NCBI GenBank assembly: GCA_041743655.1
Contig: JBGTMJ010000030.1
Location: forward strand, 1-12,520
From: JARIHD01 sp041743655
Lineage (GTDB): Bacteria > Patescibacteriota > Saccharimonadia > Saccharimonadales > UBA4665
Reading direction: 5' to 3'
DNA length: 12,520 nt
Shown here: one piece after another, positions 1 through 7,924 of the stretch
Position numbering within the stretch: position 1 is the stretch's first letter
Layout of the letters: each line of letters opens with the position of its first letter
Translations under genes and position numbers: made by a program
The notes under the pieces: model-generated
The model's input: the letters and a program-made list of their open reading frames with translations, nothing else
The model's database searches: none
What the model was told of the DNA's origin: nothing

Positions 1-21
1 CTTTTTACTTTTCAGGTAATG

Positions 22-843
22 TTATTTTGTGGAGTGGCGACGGAATAGCAGGCCAGCTAGTGGCATGGAAACTGCGATTATGGCGACGCTCCAGGCTATG
101 GCTAACCAAACGTGGTTACCAACTGGCGCACCAGTGACCAGCGCACGAATTGCTTCAATCACTTGTGTCACCGGTTGGTTGGCAGCAAATGCCCTGAGGG
201 GCCCAACCATAGTCTCAGTCGGTACAAACGCACTACTGGCAAAGGTGAACGGGAAGATAAAGACAAAGCTGATCCATTGTACCGCCTCAATGCTTTTTGC
301 CATGAGCCCCAATATCGCGGATAGCCAGGACATTGCAAACGTAAAGAGCAACAGAATCCCAAACACTAGGGCCCATTCTGTTACGTTCGCGGATGGGCGA
401 AAACCAACAGCCAGTCCTACCAATATCATGATAATGCTGGAAATAGTGTTGCGAACCAGGTCCGCGACGGTATGGCCGATAAGGACGGTTGAACTGAGCA
501 TCGGTAACGATTTAAAACGATCTATAATACCGCGCTGCAAATCAGTTGCTACCCCTAGAGCTGTATATGTAGAACCAAAAGCTGCTGTCTGTATCAGAAT
601 GCCGGGTACCAGAAAGTTAACATAGGTATCGTCTTTGATTTCGATGGCGCCACCAAAAATGTAACGGAACAACAGCATGAACATAATTGGCTGGAAAGCA
701 ACCGACATCAACTGGTCCATGTTCTTGATGATATGCATCATGCTTCGCTTGATAAGGACCCCTGAATCGCTGACAGCCCAGTAGAGTTTACTCCGCTTTT
801 CGGGTTGAATCGGTTTTGTACTGTGTATGTGTGGGCTTGTCAT
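22..843 (-). CDS. drrB: ABC-2 type transporter permease, DrrB family
   Basis: This is the membrane half of an ABC exporter of the daunorubicin-resistance (DrrB/ABC-2) type. The 273-residue length is normal for the family. A cytoplasmic N-terminus of about 45 residues is followed by roughly six hydrophobic segments (about 47-64, 76-98, 130-148, 157-180, 188-207, 246-267). The stretch DLQRGIIDRFKSLPM at 101-115 matches the cytoplasmic coupling-loop region of ABC-2 permeases. The block FASSAFVPTETM near 201-212 followed by ANQPVTQVIEAIRAL (221-235) is typical of DrrB proteins. The start codon shares one base with the stop of the ATPase gene (TAATG), so the two are translationally coupled and should form one transporter. 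The substrate cannot be read from sequence; drugs, lipids or glycoconjugates are all possible. No clear terminator is visible before the window edge. Confidence 0.9.
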   Translation of the reverse strand: MTSPHIHSTKPIQPEKRSKLYWAVSDSGVLIKRSMMHIIKNMDQLMSVAFQPIMFMLLFRYIFGGAIEIKDDTYVNFLVPGILIQTAAFGSTYTALGVATDLQRGIIDRFKSLPMLSSTVLIGHTVADLVRNTISSIIMILVGLAVGFRPSANVTEWALVFGILLLFTFAMSWLSAILGLMAKSIEAVQWISFVFIFPFTFASSAFVPTETMVGPLRAFAANQPVTQVIEAIRALVTGAPVGNHVWLAIAWSVAIIAVSMPLAGLLFRRHSTK

Positions 844-1838
844 TACTTCTTCCCTTTTTGTTTAGAAGCTTCCTGGATATCTTCCTCATTGCCGCTTGCG
901 GGTGCACCATGTCCGGTCAGTTGCAGAAACACGTCGTCCAATGTCGGCTTATGAAGTGACAGACTTTCTACCTTTATCCGTGTGTTCTCAAGTTTCTCTA
1001 AGAGGGATTTAAGTTTACGTACGCCGCCATCATTGGCCACACTCATGCTTCTTCGGTTTTCATCGGCCTCTACAGTGCTGCCCGTGATAATCCGGAGAGC
1101 TTTTTGTAAGTCTGTAGCCGTTTCAAATATAAACTCAATGCGCTCCTTGCCAACCTTTGCCTTTAACTGGTCCGGCGTACCCTCGGCAATGACCTTGCCT
1201 CCGTCTATAACAACTATCCGGTTTGCAAGCTGGTCAGCCTCTTCCAATTGCTGGGTTGTGAGCAGGATAGTTGAACCCTGCTCCGCAAGACTTTTAATAA
1301 CGTCCCACATAGCTAAACGGCTTCTGGGGTCTAGCCCTGTTGTTGGTTCGTCCAGAAAAATGACCGGCGGCGTAGCAATCAAACTGACTGCCAGGTCGAG
1401 TCGGCGGCTCATTCCCCCGGAATAGGTTTTCGCCTGCCGATCAGCCGCTTTGATTAAATCAAACTGTGTTAACAATTCTTCCGTGCGCCTGGCAGCATCG
1501 CCTGAGCTAAGGTGGTAGAGCCGGCCCATCATTTTCAGGTTTTCCCGGCCAGTCAGATATTCATCAACGGCAGCATATTGGCCAGTCAATCCAATTATTC
1601 CCCGTACGCTGTCAGCTTGTCTTACGACTTCATATCCTTCTATGGTGATAGTGCCTGAATCAGGCTTGAGTAGCGTTGAAAGTATACGCACCATAGTGGT
1701 TTTTCCTGCTCCGTTCGGACCAAGAAGCGCCAGGATAGTACCCCGCTCTATCCGCAGGTTAATGCCGTCTAGTACTTTCAGCTTGCCAAAAGATTTGCGG
1801 ACACCTTTTACAACAATTGCGTAATCACTTCTACTCAT
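843..1838 (-). CDS. drrA: ABC transporter ATP-binding protein, DrrA family
   Basis: This is the ATPase that powers the DrrB-type permease encoded directly downstream. The 331-residue chain has all the nucleotide-binding motifs in order: Walker A GPNGAGKTT (40-48), Q-loop near Q87, signature YSGGM (139-143), Walker B VIFLDEP (159-165) and D-loop GLD (168-170). The usual switch histidine is replaced by glutamine in LLTTQQLEEAD (192-202); this is shared by the DrrA subfamily, so it supports the assignment and is not damage. A C-terminal extension after about residue 230 (KERIEFIF onward) is the DUF4162-like tail common in DrrA proteins, and the last 20 residues are charged and probably disordered. 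No Shine-Dalgarno precedes the ATG. The gene is first in a two-gene operon, divergent from the thioredoxin gene. Confidence 0.93.
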   Translation of the reverse strand: MSRSDYAIVVKGVRKSFGKLKVLDGINLRIERGTILALLGPNGAGKTTMVRILSTLLKPDSGTITIEGYEVVRQADSVRGIIGLTGQYAAVDEYLTGRENLKMMGRLYHLSSGDAARRTEELLTQFDLIKAADRQAKTYSGGMSRRLDLAVSLIATPPVIFLDEPTTGLDPRSRLAMWDVIKSLAEQGSTILLTTQQLEEADQLANRIVVIDGGKVIAEGTPDQLKAKVGKERIEFIFETATDLQKALRIITGSTVEADENRRSMSVANDGGVRKLKSLLEKLENTRIKVESLSLHKPTLDDVFLQLTGHGAPASGNEEDIQEASKQKGKK

Positions 1839-1850
1839 AGTTTAGGTTTC

Positions 1851-1880
1851 ATCATAACAACTTACTATTGCTCGTGTCGA
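1851..1880 (-). promoter_or_regulatory. Promoter of the drrAB operon
   Basis: On the minus strand TCGACA (1880-1875) and TATGAT (1856-1851) are separated by 18 bases; each differs from the sigma-70 consensus at one position. Transcription would start near 1844, only about six bases before the ATG, which fits the lack of a ribosome binding site. Inferred from sequence only. Confidence 0.5.
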
Positions 1881-1898
1881 GAGCTTATTATAAAAAAG

Positions 1899-1928
1899 TT
1901 GGAATTATCTGCCTATAGCCGATAAACT
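1899..1928 (+). promoter_or_regulatory. Possible promoter of the thioredoxin-ccdA operon
   Basis: TTGGAA (1899-1904) and TAAACT (1923-1928) lie 18 bases apart, each with four or five matches to consensus. Transcription would start near 1935, about four bases before the ATG at 1939. No Shine-Dalgarno is present, so a near-leaderless mRNA is suggested. TATAGC at 1914-1919 is a competing -10 candidate. Confidence 0.35.
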
Positions 1929-1938
1929 AGTAATTATT

Positions 1939-2412
1939 ATGGATAAGAAAACAGTTGCAATAGGTCTCGCTATCCTTGTGTTGATTGGTGGGGGTATTGC
2001 GTATCTGCTTGCCATGCCGCCTGAAGCTTCTGGAGGCAAGAGCCAGACTATGAATGAGAATACTTCCACATCCAGAGATGCAGTAGACTCTGAGACCACT
2101 GGGGGACAAGGTCACTATGTTGATTACACGGATGGTGCTATAGCCGCTACACCCGGCACTAAGCTGCTCTTTTTCCATGCAGCGTGGTGTCCCCAGTGCC
2201 GCGAGCTTGAAGCAGATATAAAATCCAAAGGCGTACCCACCGGCATTACAATTATCAAAGTTGATTACGACACGAGCCAAGCGCTCCGAAAAAAATATGG
2301 CGTAACCTTACAGACAACAATCGTGCGTGTGGATGACGCTGGTAAGCTGGAAAAGAAATACGTTGCTTATGACGAGCCTTCACTGCAAGCGGTTTTAAAG
2401 AATACGTTATAG
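1939..2412 (+). CDS. Membrane-anchored thioredoxin-like protein
   Basis: This is a thiol-disulfide oxidoreductase held on the outer face of the cytoplasmic membrane. Residues 1-24 are a positively charged start (MDKK) and one hydrophobic helix, followed by a low-complexity linker rich in S, T, G and E (about 28-58). A thioredoxin fold then runs from about 60 to 157. The active site is WCPQC (83-87), with redox cysteines C84 and C87. The conserved cis-proline facing the active site is absent: the expected place reads VTLQTTIVRVD (122-132), with threonine. The gene is followed after one base by ccdA, the classical source of electrons for such proteins, so they should form one reductive relay. 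No lipobox cysteine is present, so the anchor is the uncleaved helix. Its targets are unknown; an oxidase or isomerase role is possible because of the altered cis-Pro. Confidence 0.87.
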   Translation: MDKKTVAIGLAILVLIGGGIAYLLAMPPEASGGKSQTMNENTSTSRDAVDSETTGGQGHYVDYTDGAIAATPGTKLLFFHAAWCPQCRELEADIKSKGVPTGITIIKVDYDTSQALRKKYGVTLQTTIVRVDDAGKLEKKYVAYDEPSLQAVLKNTL

Positions 2413-2413
2413 C

Positions 2414-3154
2414 ATGGTACTGCTGATACTGTCTTTTATCGCTGGAGTACTTACAGTAGCTGCGCCCTGCATTCTGCCACTATTACCAGTTATTATTGGC
2501 GGCGCGCTTGTTAATAACAATGGAAAGGTAACTGATCGCCAGTGGCTTCGGCCGGCCGTGATTGCTGCTAGTCTAGCCGCCTCGGTGGTGGCGTTTACGC
2601 TTTTGTTGAAAGCGACCACAGTACTTTTAGGTGTACCCCATATAGTATGGCAGCTGCTTTCCGGCACTATAGTATTGTTGCTGGGGTTGCATTTCGTATT
2701 TCCTGTGCTCTGGGAGCAGGTTTCGGCGCGGATTGGCTTATTCAATAGTTCAAACAGGCTACTCGGGGCGGCCTATAAAAAACAGGGTCTTGGTGGTGCA
2801 GTGCTAATAGGGGCAGCACTTGGCCCGGTCTTCAGCAGCTGTAGTCCAACCTATGCGTTTATTGTTGCAGCCGTATTGCCGGTATCATTTGCACAAGGAT
2901 TTGCATACCTCATTGCCTATGCTGTGGGTTTAAGCGTCACGCTACTGTTAGTTGCTTATGTCGGCCAGGCATTCACGCGCCAGTTCCGTGCCTTCAACAA
3001 CCCGAATGGTTGGCTGATACGCGCAGTAGGCGTGCTTTTTATAGTTGTTGGGATGCTGGTATTGTTTGGTCTGGACAAAAAGTTCCAGGCGTATGTATTG
3101 GAACAGGGTTGGTACGATCCGGTGAGTAGCCTGGAAGAGCGTTTACGTCTTTAG
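2414..3154 (+). CDS. ccdA: CcdA family transmembrane thiol reductant carrier
   Basis: CcdA moves reducing equivalents from cytoplasmic thioredoxin across the membrane to extracytoplasmic thioredoxin-like proteins. The 246-residue protein has about six membrane helices. The two signature motifs each carry one redox cysteine: AAPCILPLLP in the first helix (C19) and GPVFSSCSPTYAF in the fourth (C143). Both are near-textbook CcdA motifs. The ATG lies one base after the TAG of the thioredoxin gene, which indicates translational coupling and places its likely partner in the same mRNA. A short cytoplasmic or periplasmic tail (about 225-246) follows the last helix. No cytochrome c maturation genes are present in the window, so a general disulfide-reducing role is more likely than one restricted to cytochrome c. 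No convincing terminator follows. Confidence 0.94.
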   Translation: MVLLILSFIAGVLTVAAPCILPLLPVIIGGALVNNNGKVTDRQWLRPAVIAASLAASVVAFTLLLKATTVLLGVPHIVWQLLSGTIVLLLGLHFVFPVLWEQVSARIGLFNSSNRLLGAAYKKQGLGGAVLIGAALGPVFSSCSPTYAFIVAAVLPVSFAQGFAYLIAYAVGLSVTLLLVAYVGQAFTRQFRAFNNPNGWLIRAVGVLFIVVGMLVLFGLDKKFQAYVLEQGWYDPVSSLEERLRL

Positions 3155-3190
3155 ATTGTGGTTTTTCTAAAAAATTGTAAGGCTATAATC

Positions 3191-4093
3191 TTATAGGCCG
3201 ACGACCTTTGCGACCGTAAGCACTAAAGGCTTAGCTGGCATCAACTTATCTTGTTGGTCGGGAGCTAATTGGTAAAATGCGTCCGGCCCCCATATGTTTG
3301 CTAATTTATAAATACACTGTTGCCGGATAGCTTCACGGTTAAGCTCCATGAAGCTATCATATTGCGATCTTATCTCAGGGTCGTTGGGCGCTGCTTTCTT
3401 GGCAGTGCGTACCATTTTCTGAATTTCTTCTCGATCTTCGGATGAAACAGTCCCAGGTATTAGCTTTGTCATGAATCTTGCCAGTGCATTCCCGTAGACA
3501 TGTAGCAGGGCTTTAGCGTACAGGTGAGTACGCGTAGCTTCTAGACGTGTTTCAAACTCATAGCCATAGTCGGCCGGTTCAAACGCCTTGCATCCTGCCT
3601 TAAGGTTTAATGTGTCATGTAGGTAAACTGACGCGACATCTTTATTGTGCTCTTGTGCTATTTCTTGTGCTGCCGCGAATTTTCTATAAAATTTTTCAGT
3701 TAAAAACGCAGCATCAAGCTCCGAGCCATGCGCGATAGTTTGCGACATAGTTCTAGCATCGTTTGCTTCTACCGGAAGTCCATGCATAACATCTTCTTGC
3801 AGTAGCTTGGCTTTGTATCTATAGCCTGCATCACCTGTTTGTGCGTCTACCATTTCTCGTAGAGTGATCTCAGTTTCTGGATGCTCAATTCTCAAGCCCG
3901 CTAACGATGCAGCTCCTGCCGCTTTTGCCCTGCGCACTCTGGCCGGTTCTGGCTCGAATGTTCTAGATGCAATTTCTGAGTATATTGTTCCAGCAAGGAT
4001 TTCTTCCCTCGCGCTTCTAACGCTCATTGCCTGCGCTATTTCTATCACTTCACCCGGCAAGAATTTTCTCATAATTGTTGGGCAACTGTTCAC
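3191..4093 (-). CDS. Hypothetical protein, predicted all-helical and soluble
   Basis: I do not recognise this 300-residue protein. It has no signal peptide and no membrane segment. It is rich in Ala, Glu, Lys and Arg and reads as helical almost throughout, with an early cluster of basic residues (PEPARVRRAKAAG, about 48-60) and a middle part with several Tyr and His. It contains three cysteines in its body (excluding C4) with no metal-binding spacing. The start is a GTG, chosen because AGGAG lies seven bases upstream; an ATG seven codons later lacks this. Its last codons overlap a weak hairpin near 3181-3199. It shares strand with the glycosidase gene upstream but has its own -10 box, so co-expression is possible but not required. 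Codon use looks like that of its neighbours. It may be lineage-specific. Confidence 0.8.
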   Translation of the reverse strand: MNSCPTIMRKFLPGEVIEIAQAMSVRSAREEILAGTIYSEIASRTFEPEPARVRRAKAAGAASLAGLRIEHPETEITLREMVDAQTGDAGYRYKAKLLQEDVMHGLPVEANDARTMSQTIAHGSELDAAFLTEKFYRKFAAAQEIAQEHNKDVASVYLHDTLNLKAGCKAFEPADYGYEFETRLEATRTHLYAKALLHVYGNALARFMTKLIPGTVSSEDREEIQKMVRTAKKAAPNDPEIRSQYDSFMELNREAIRQQCIYKLANIWGPDAFYQLAPDQQDKLMPAKPLVLTVAKVVGL

Positions 4094-4100
4094 GGGTGCA

Positions 4101-4130
4101 CTCCTGTCTTAATAACTTTGCTATTTTATA
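4101..4130 (-). promoter_or_regulatory. -10 box and Shine-Dalgarno of the 300-aa gene
   Basis: On the minus strand TATAAA (4130-4125) is a good -10 box without a clear -35. AGGAG (4105-4101) sits seven bases before the GTG at 4093 and decides that start over the downstream ATG. Confidence 0.5.
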
Positions 4131-4181
4131 GTGCAAGCGATTCTATTCTTGCAGCTAGTATCTCTAAATAGAATAAATAAT

Positions 4182-5882
4182 TTACATATGATCAGCTGTT
4201 GCACCCAGTTTGCGTATTAAGGGAGAAAACTTTTTACTGTTGCGTGGCGAAGGCACTGTCTGAGGCTCGCCAGTTATATGCTTGGGTTTTTGAAGTTCGT
4301 AGCGAACACGCGTTTTACGTATTGTAGCCAAAAGCTCGTGCGGTTGGTTGCGGTACTGTGGAATAGCAGCAAGAATTCTATCTTCAAAATTTCTATTATA
4401 GTTGCTGGTGGGTATATTCTCAAAGTCGTATCGCTGCAGGTAAGACAATGCCTCGAGTACGGCCGAAATGCTCCAGGCCTGGTTATGTTGCGCATGTTCT
4501 TCGGCGTGGAGTACGATTGTCGCGGGGTTCTCGGGTTCTTCCTTCGAAAGCATGTGCCCGTTATTATCGGTGTATATAAACTCTCCCAAGCTACCGCTAA
4601 CTATGAGCCCGCAGATCATACGCGTCCAGATTTCCTGTGCCAGCCGCGGTGTTCCGTGTTGGTGCAGACCCGTAGCAAAATTATGCGTATTAACAATCCA
4701 GTTTGTCATTGCTCCGTGGTATTCTGCATAACTATACAATGCACGATCCCGCTGTCCGCGACTCCGTATACCGCAGTTAGTCAGGAAGTCTTCTGAAAAG
4801 CCAGTTTGTATGACGCCTTCACGAAGCTGGCGGCTGGCTTCATCATTACCCGCAAAGAAGTGTCCTTTCAGGCCTTCAAAAGCGTCAGGCATAAGCGTGT
4901 TGAGTTTTCTGACTTTTCCTGAATCTGGGTTTCGGTCGAGCATGGCCGACAGGTATGGGTATGGCCATTGAAAGCTTCTTGCATCGGGAGGAACAAAAAA
5001 ATTGGCGAGTATTCTTTGTTTTAAGCCAGTTGCCAGACCACAGAGCGTATCCGATTTTGCCGGGTCAGACATAGCTATAACTTGTGCGTAGTCAAGGAAT
5101 GCTTCATATGCTTGAAGCTGTGCCTCTAATGGAGCTCTGGGTGCATAACGGTTGGGCAATAGCGGAGAACCATTACGTTTATGAAGGTATGCAGGAACGG
5201 AGTCTTTGAGTGTTTGGTTAAATAATGTATCTGGGTTTAGCGGTGGTTGTAGCTCAACAAGGCCAAGCTCTGATTTATCCATACGGTCGATATAGTATTG
5301 TATGGCCCAGTCGCAGGCGTCCAGGAGACTGCGTTCCTGGCCGGACATATGCCTAAACGTTTGTTTGTCTAGATCAACACCGTTCCTAGCAAGTGCACTG
5401 CAAGCACGAACAAACCTTGCACTACCTTCAAGCTCGCCGTAATAGGTAATGGTATCAGCGTTAGCGTTATTCCACCATTTAGCACGTAACATGTGGAATA
5501 TTCGCCTTGCATTTTCATCAACTGCTTCTCCATCCATGATTTCTGCGCGTATCTCATGAGGAATGGCTCCACGTCGCTCCTCCGTAATATTATTGGTGGT
5601 AAGTCCTTGATGTTCTGCAAGTGATATAAGGAGCTTGCAAGAAGAATCGTGATATTCCTGTCGCTGCGAAAGGTTATCAACCACCTGCGCGGTGTCTCGC
5701 CCAAAAAAAGCGTACTTGAAATTTATATCATCACTTGCCCACAGGTACTTTCCACTACTAGAATAGAGTCCTTGCAGTGTAGCTTTGGCCTGAAGCTCCA
5801 GCTCTTGTAAGTCGGCTTTTCTATTTTCAGGCTTGAGGCTGATGTGCGACAGACCCGGTTCTAAATCTTTAAACTTTTCCAT
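4182..5882 (-). CDS. (alpha/alpha)6 glycosidase, amylo-alpha-1,6-glucosidase-like
   Basis: This 566-residue protein resembles the catalytic domain of glycogen-debranching and related six-hairpin glycosidases (GH133/MGH1-like). Family landmarks appear in order: SDD and FFGRDT (50-64), like the FGRDT turn of debranching enzymes; YGELEGSARFV (148-158), in the place of the usual D-STPLF segment; NQTLKDS (222-228) with LEAQLQAYEAF (252-262), matching the N-WKDS and EVQ-Y-A pattern; EYHGAMTNWIVN (387-398), like YH-G-VWPWDN; and NQAWSISAVLEAL (467-479), like PQAW-AGA. No signal peptide is visible, so it should act in the cytoplasm on glycogen-like or oligosaccharide substrates. The tail after about 520 is basic and probably disordered. 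No Shine-Dalgarno is seen; TATAAC at 5899-5894 would give a leader of about four bases, and TATAAT at 5973-5968 is an alternative. The exact substrate is not assignable from sequence. Confidence 0.72.
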   Translation of the reverse strand: MEKFKDLEPGLSHISLKPENRKADLQELELQAKATLQGLYSSSGKYLWASDDINFKYAFFGRDTAQVVDNLSQRQEYHDSSCKLLISLAEHQGLTTNNITEERRGAIPHEIRAEIMDGEAVDENARRIFHMLRAKWWNNANADTITYYGELEGSARFVRACSALARNGVDLDKQTFRHMSGQERSLLDACDWAIQYYIDRMDKSELGLVELQPPLNPDTLFNQTLKDSVPAYLHKRNGSPLLPNRYAPRAPLEAQLQAYEAFLDYAQVIAMSDPAKSDTLCGLATGLKQRILANFFVPPDARSFQWPYPYLSAMLDRNPDSGKVRKLNTLMPDAFEGLKGHFFAGNDEASRQLREGVIQTGFSEDFLTNCGIRSRGQRDRALYSYAEYHGAMTNWIVNTHNFATGLHQHGTPRLAQEIWTRMICGLIVSGSLGEFIYTDNNGHMLSKEEPENPATIVLHAEEHAQHNQAWSISAVLEALSYLQRYDFENIPTSNYNRNFEDRILAAIPQYRNQPHELLATIRKTRVRYELQKPKHITGEPQTVPSPRNSKKFSPLIRKLGATADHM

Positions 5883-6060
5883 AAGATATCAACGTTATAG
5901 TGGAGGTTAGATTCTCGCACACCACACGACCAGGTTATAAGGGCAGTAATATATAACAATAAACTTGATTATACAACTAAAATGATTAGTTTTACCACTG
6001 TGTATGTAAATACGCTTACAGACCAATCAATAGGTTCGCACTACTATTAAGGTGTTACCC

Positions 6061-6068
6061 AAAGGAGG
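6061..6068 (+). promoter_or_regulatory. Strong Shine-Dalgarno of the YjzC-like gene
   Basis: AAAGGAGG lies nine bases before the ATG at 6078 and is an almost full match to the anti-Shine-Dalgarno. It marks the short downstream gene as real and well translated. Confidence 0.8.
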
Positions 6069-6077
6069 TAATTAGAT

Positions 6078-6275
6078 ATGACAGACGTAGGCGACCATTT
6101 TAAAACAGGTGAAAGAGCTCCGGTATCAGGTGTCTATCGCTTTGTGCAATCAACGGATTTTCAGTGCCAGCCAATTACTCAACCCACCGATATAGCTTTG
6201 AACAAGGGTGAAAAGTTCCCAAGCCACAGGCATTGTCAAGGAACCGTGTTCTGGAGACTGTCAAAGCTTTCCTAA
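6078..6275 (+). CDS. Small YjzC-like protein
   Basis: This 65-residue soluble protein has the pattern of small YjzC-like proteins: an opening with FKTGERAPVSGVYRFV (8-23), then a variable loop with one Cys, then DIALNKGEKFPSHRHC (38-53) and a closing TVFWRLSKLS. The GE-AP-SG-Y and KGE-FP elements are what I recognise. In some relatives pairs of cysteines flank these elements and could bind zinc; here only C30 and C53 remain, with H50 and H52 nearby, so metal binding is uncertain. Its molecular function is unknown in the family. It has an unusually strong ribosome binding site and stands alone, divergent from the glycosidase gene and convergent with the 128-aa gene. No clear terminator is present in the 46 bases before that gene. 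Confidence 0.72.
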   Translation: MTDVGDHFKTGERAPVSGVYRFVQSTDFQCQPITQPTDIALNKGEKFPSHRHCQGTVFWRLSKLS

Positions 6276-6321
6276 AAGTCGCGGTTGCACCGTTCTTTGA
6301 CCGAGGCTCTTACCTTCTCTA

Positions 6322-6708
6322 TCAAGGGTGTTTTGGGATTCCCAGTCCAAGCCTTATAGCATTCACTATGCCCCGAATCACACTGGGTCGTTTTCTACGT
6401 CGCATGAGTTCAGGCCCAGGTTGTTTGATTTGACGCTCCTCTGTTGTGGCACATATAGCTTGCATGATTCCAGGCTTTGCGTGCTCAAGGCGTTTTATTT
6501 GCTCACGCCCCAGTAAGGCTTCATCAACACTACTCTTTTCTACATCTCTTTGTAATGTCTCGCCACCGGCGCCAAAGGCAAACTCGCTCGCTACATTCTT
6601 GAACTCTGTCACTACTGATGGAAAGTCACCTTCGATTGATCGAAAGTTTTGTATTTGTTCTTCTTGGCCCGTGTCTGTTACGCCCAAGGTATTTAAATTG
6701 TCACGCAC
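6322..6708 (-). CDS. Hypothetical small soluble protein
   Basis: I do not recognise this 128-residue protein. The N-terminal two thirds are acidic and hydrophilic (for example TGQEEQIQNFRSIEGD, about 13-28), probably helical. The last 30 residues are basic with an RRRKRP cluster (about 103-108) followed by a short hydrophobic stretch ending GLGIPKHP. It has one Cys and no signal peptide. The start is GTG, supported by AAGGGG six bases upstream (6720-6715). Overlapping reading frames on the plus strand lack a comparable ribosome binding site, which is why I prefer this one. It is convergent with the YjzC-like gene. A nucleic-acid or membrane-surface contact through the basic tail is possible but only a guess. 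Confidence 0.6.
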   Translation of the reverse strand: MRDNLNTLGVTDTGQEEQIQNFRSIEGDFPSVVTEFKNVASEFAFGAGGETLQRDVEKSSVDEALLGREQIKRLEHAKPGIMQAICATTEERQIKQPGPELMRRRKRPSVIRGIVNAIRLGLGIPKHP

Positions 6709-6776
6709 TGTATTCCCCTTAGCTTATAATCATACAAGATAGTACATAGACACGTTGCACTGCTATTTTTTACCAC

Positions 6777-6851
6777 TTGTCGAAGCGCCTATATTGTGGG
6801 GATTTTTGTTCGCTGTAAGGCTTGCTCAAACATTCGTACTGTTTTCGACAA
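6777..6851. repeat. Inverted repeat in an intergenic region
   Basis: TTGTCGAA (6777-6784) and its reverse complement TTCGACAA (6844-6851) are 59 bases apart in the 229-base gap between the 128-aa gene and the prenyltransferase. Apart from this and the hairpin near 6940, I see no gene, RNA or clear promoter in the gap. Confidence 0.4.
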
Positions 6852-6932
6852 AGGCTTTAAGACTATCAGGTTTTGTAAGTCATTTTCTAATTTAAGATAG
6901 AAAGATGCGGATCGTTAATTTGTAATATCTAA

Positions 6933-6947
6933 AGCCCTTAAAGGGCT
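6933..6947 (-). terminator. Weak terminator hairpin of the prenyltransferase gene
   Basis: AGCCCTT and AAGGGCT form a tight hairpin around the stop codon of the UbiA-type gene. On the minus strand it is followed by TTTAGATATT, a poor U tract, so termination may be weak. Confidence 0.35.
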
Positions 6948-7924
6948 AGGTCGATAATCAGGCCGAGTATAAACAATCCGCCTGTAACGCGATTACAGCG
7001 AAATGCATAACCTGCAAGGTATGTTGGCCATCCTTCTGCAGGAAAATCAGCTGGTTTCTCGATTGGTCGTGGTTTTAGGAATACGCGTACCGTCTCAATG
7101 ATCTTAGGAACACCGAGGAGTACTATAAGCAGAGGTATTCCAACTACACCCAGAGCTACCAATGCCACAACCAGAATGGGCTGCAAAACCAGCATAGCTA
7201 TAACGAAAGCTCTCGCCAGTGGCTCACCAATAATGACAGGTAGTGTATGTATGCGTTTTGTACGGTCTTCTCGAAGTTTGTCGGTGTGCTTGCCAAAAAG
7301 CACTGTTGTGGGGCCGAGTGCGTACACCGTGCCTATAGCAGCGACTTCCCACGACCACGTTCCAGTAATGGCCAGAAATGTTCCCCCAACCATAAGTGGT
7401 CCCCATACCAGGAGCACTGCCGGTTCCCCTAGCCCCATGAGCTTAAGCGGCCATGTATAGAATAGAACAAAGAACGCGCCAGCTAACATGACCCAGAGTA
7501 CTTCCATGCCTGAAAGAGCAACAAGTGCAAGGCCGCACAGTATTGCAAAGGCACCGGTACCTGCGATGACTGCCAACATCTTATTTTTACTCCAAAGGCC
7601 GTTCTCCAGGGCTTGTGGCCCGTACATAGTGCGGAAATAGTTGTCCTTATCCACGCCCCTTATGCTGTCAGTAAAGTCATTAAGCAGATTGTTCGTAGCA
7701 TGTGCAAGTACCAACCCAAGCATGCATAACGCAAAACGTGTGCCATCGAATTTACCTGCGCCTAACGCCAACAGCCCGCCAACCCCTACAGAAAAGGCGG
7801 TCATGACAAACACCGCTGAACGCGTGGCAATGAGCCATTGCGCAATCGGATCAAGCTGCTGCCATTCCTTTTTTGATACACGCGGAATAACGCGTAATGC
7901 CTTGCCCCACATTGCTATGTCCAT
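6938..7924 (-). CDS. UbiA superfamily prenyltransferase, MenA-like
   Basis: This is an integral membrane enzyme that transfers a polyprenyl chain from its diphosphate to an aromatic or lipid acceptor. The start used here gives 328 residues; a longer frame to 8014 would run through the divergent synthase gene and is rejected. Both Asp-rich motifs are intact: NDFTDSIRGVD (82-92), with the ND-x2-D-x5-D spacing seen in MenA, and DKLRED (215-220) followed by RTKRIHTLPVIIG. About eight or nine hydrophobic helices are visible, ending GLFILGLIIDLAL. The acceptor cannot be assigned: menaquinone-type headgroups fit the motif spacing, but no headgroup-synthesis gene is nearby. Its divergent neighbour makes the polyprenyl diphosphate it would need, and both share a 42-base promoter region. 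A -10 candidate TATACT lies at 7948-7943. Confidence 0.88.
   Translation of the reverse strand: MDIAMWGKALRVIPRVSKKEWQQLDPIAQWLIATRSAVFVMTAFSVGVGGLLALGAGKFDGTRFALCMLGLVLAHATNNLLNDFTDSIRGVDKDNYFRTMYGPQALENGLWSKNKMLAVIAGTGAFAILCGLALVALSGMEVLWVMLAGAFFVLFYTWPLKLMGLGEPAVLLVWGPLMVGGTFLAITGTWSWEVAAIGTVYALGPTTVLFGKHTDKLREDRTKRIHTLPVIIGEPLARAFVIAMLVLQPILVVALVALGVVGIPLLIVLLGVPKIIETVRVFLKPRPIEKPADFPAEGWPTYLAGYAFRCNRVTGGLFILGLIIDLAL

Noticed and set aside
3181..3199. GGCTATAA/TTATAGGCC hairpin after ccdA, as a terminator
   Set aside because: AU-rich, with a bulged G and no U tract on the plus strand; too weak to call.
6446..6742. Plus-strand 98-aa frame opposite the 128-aa gene
   Set aside because: No Shine-Dalgarno; Ser- and Cys-rich composition typical of an antisense shadow, while the minus-strand frame has a GTG with AAGGGG.
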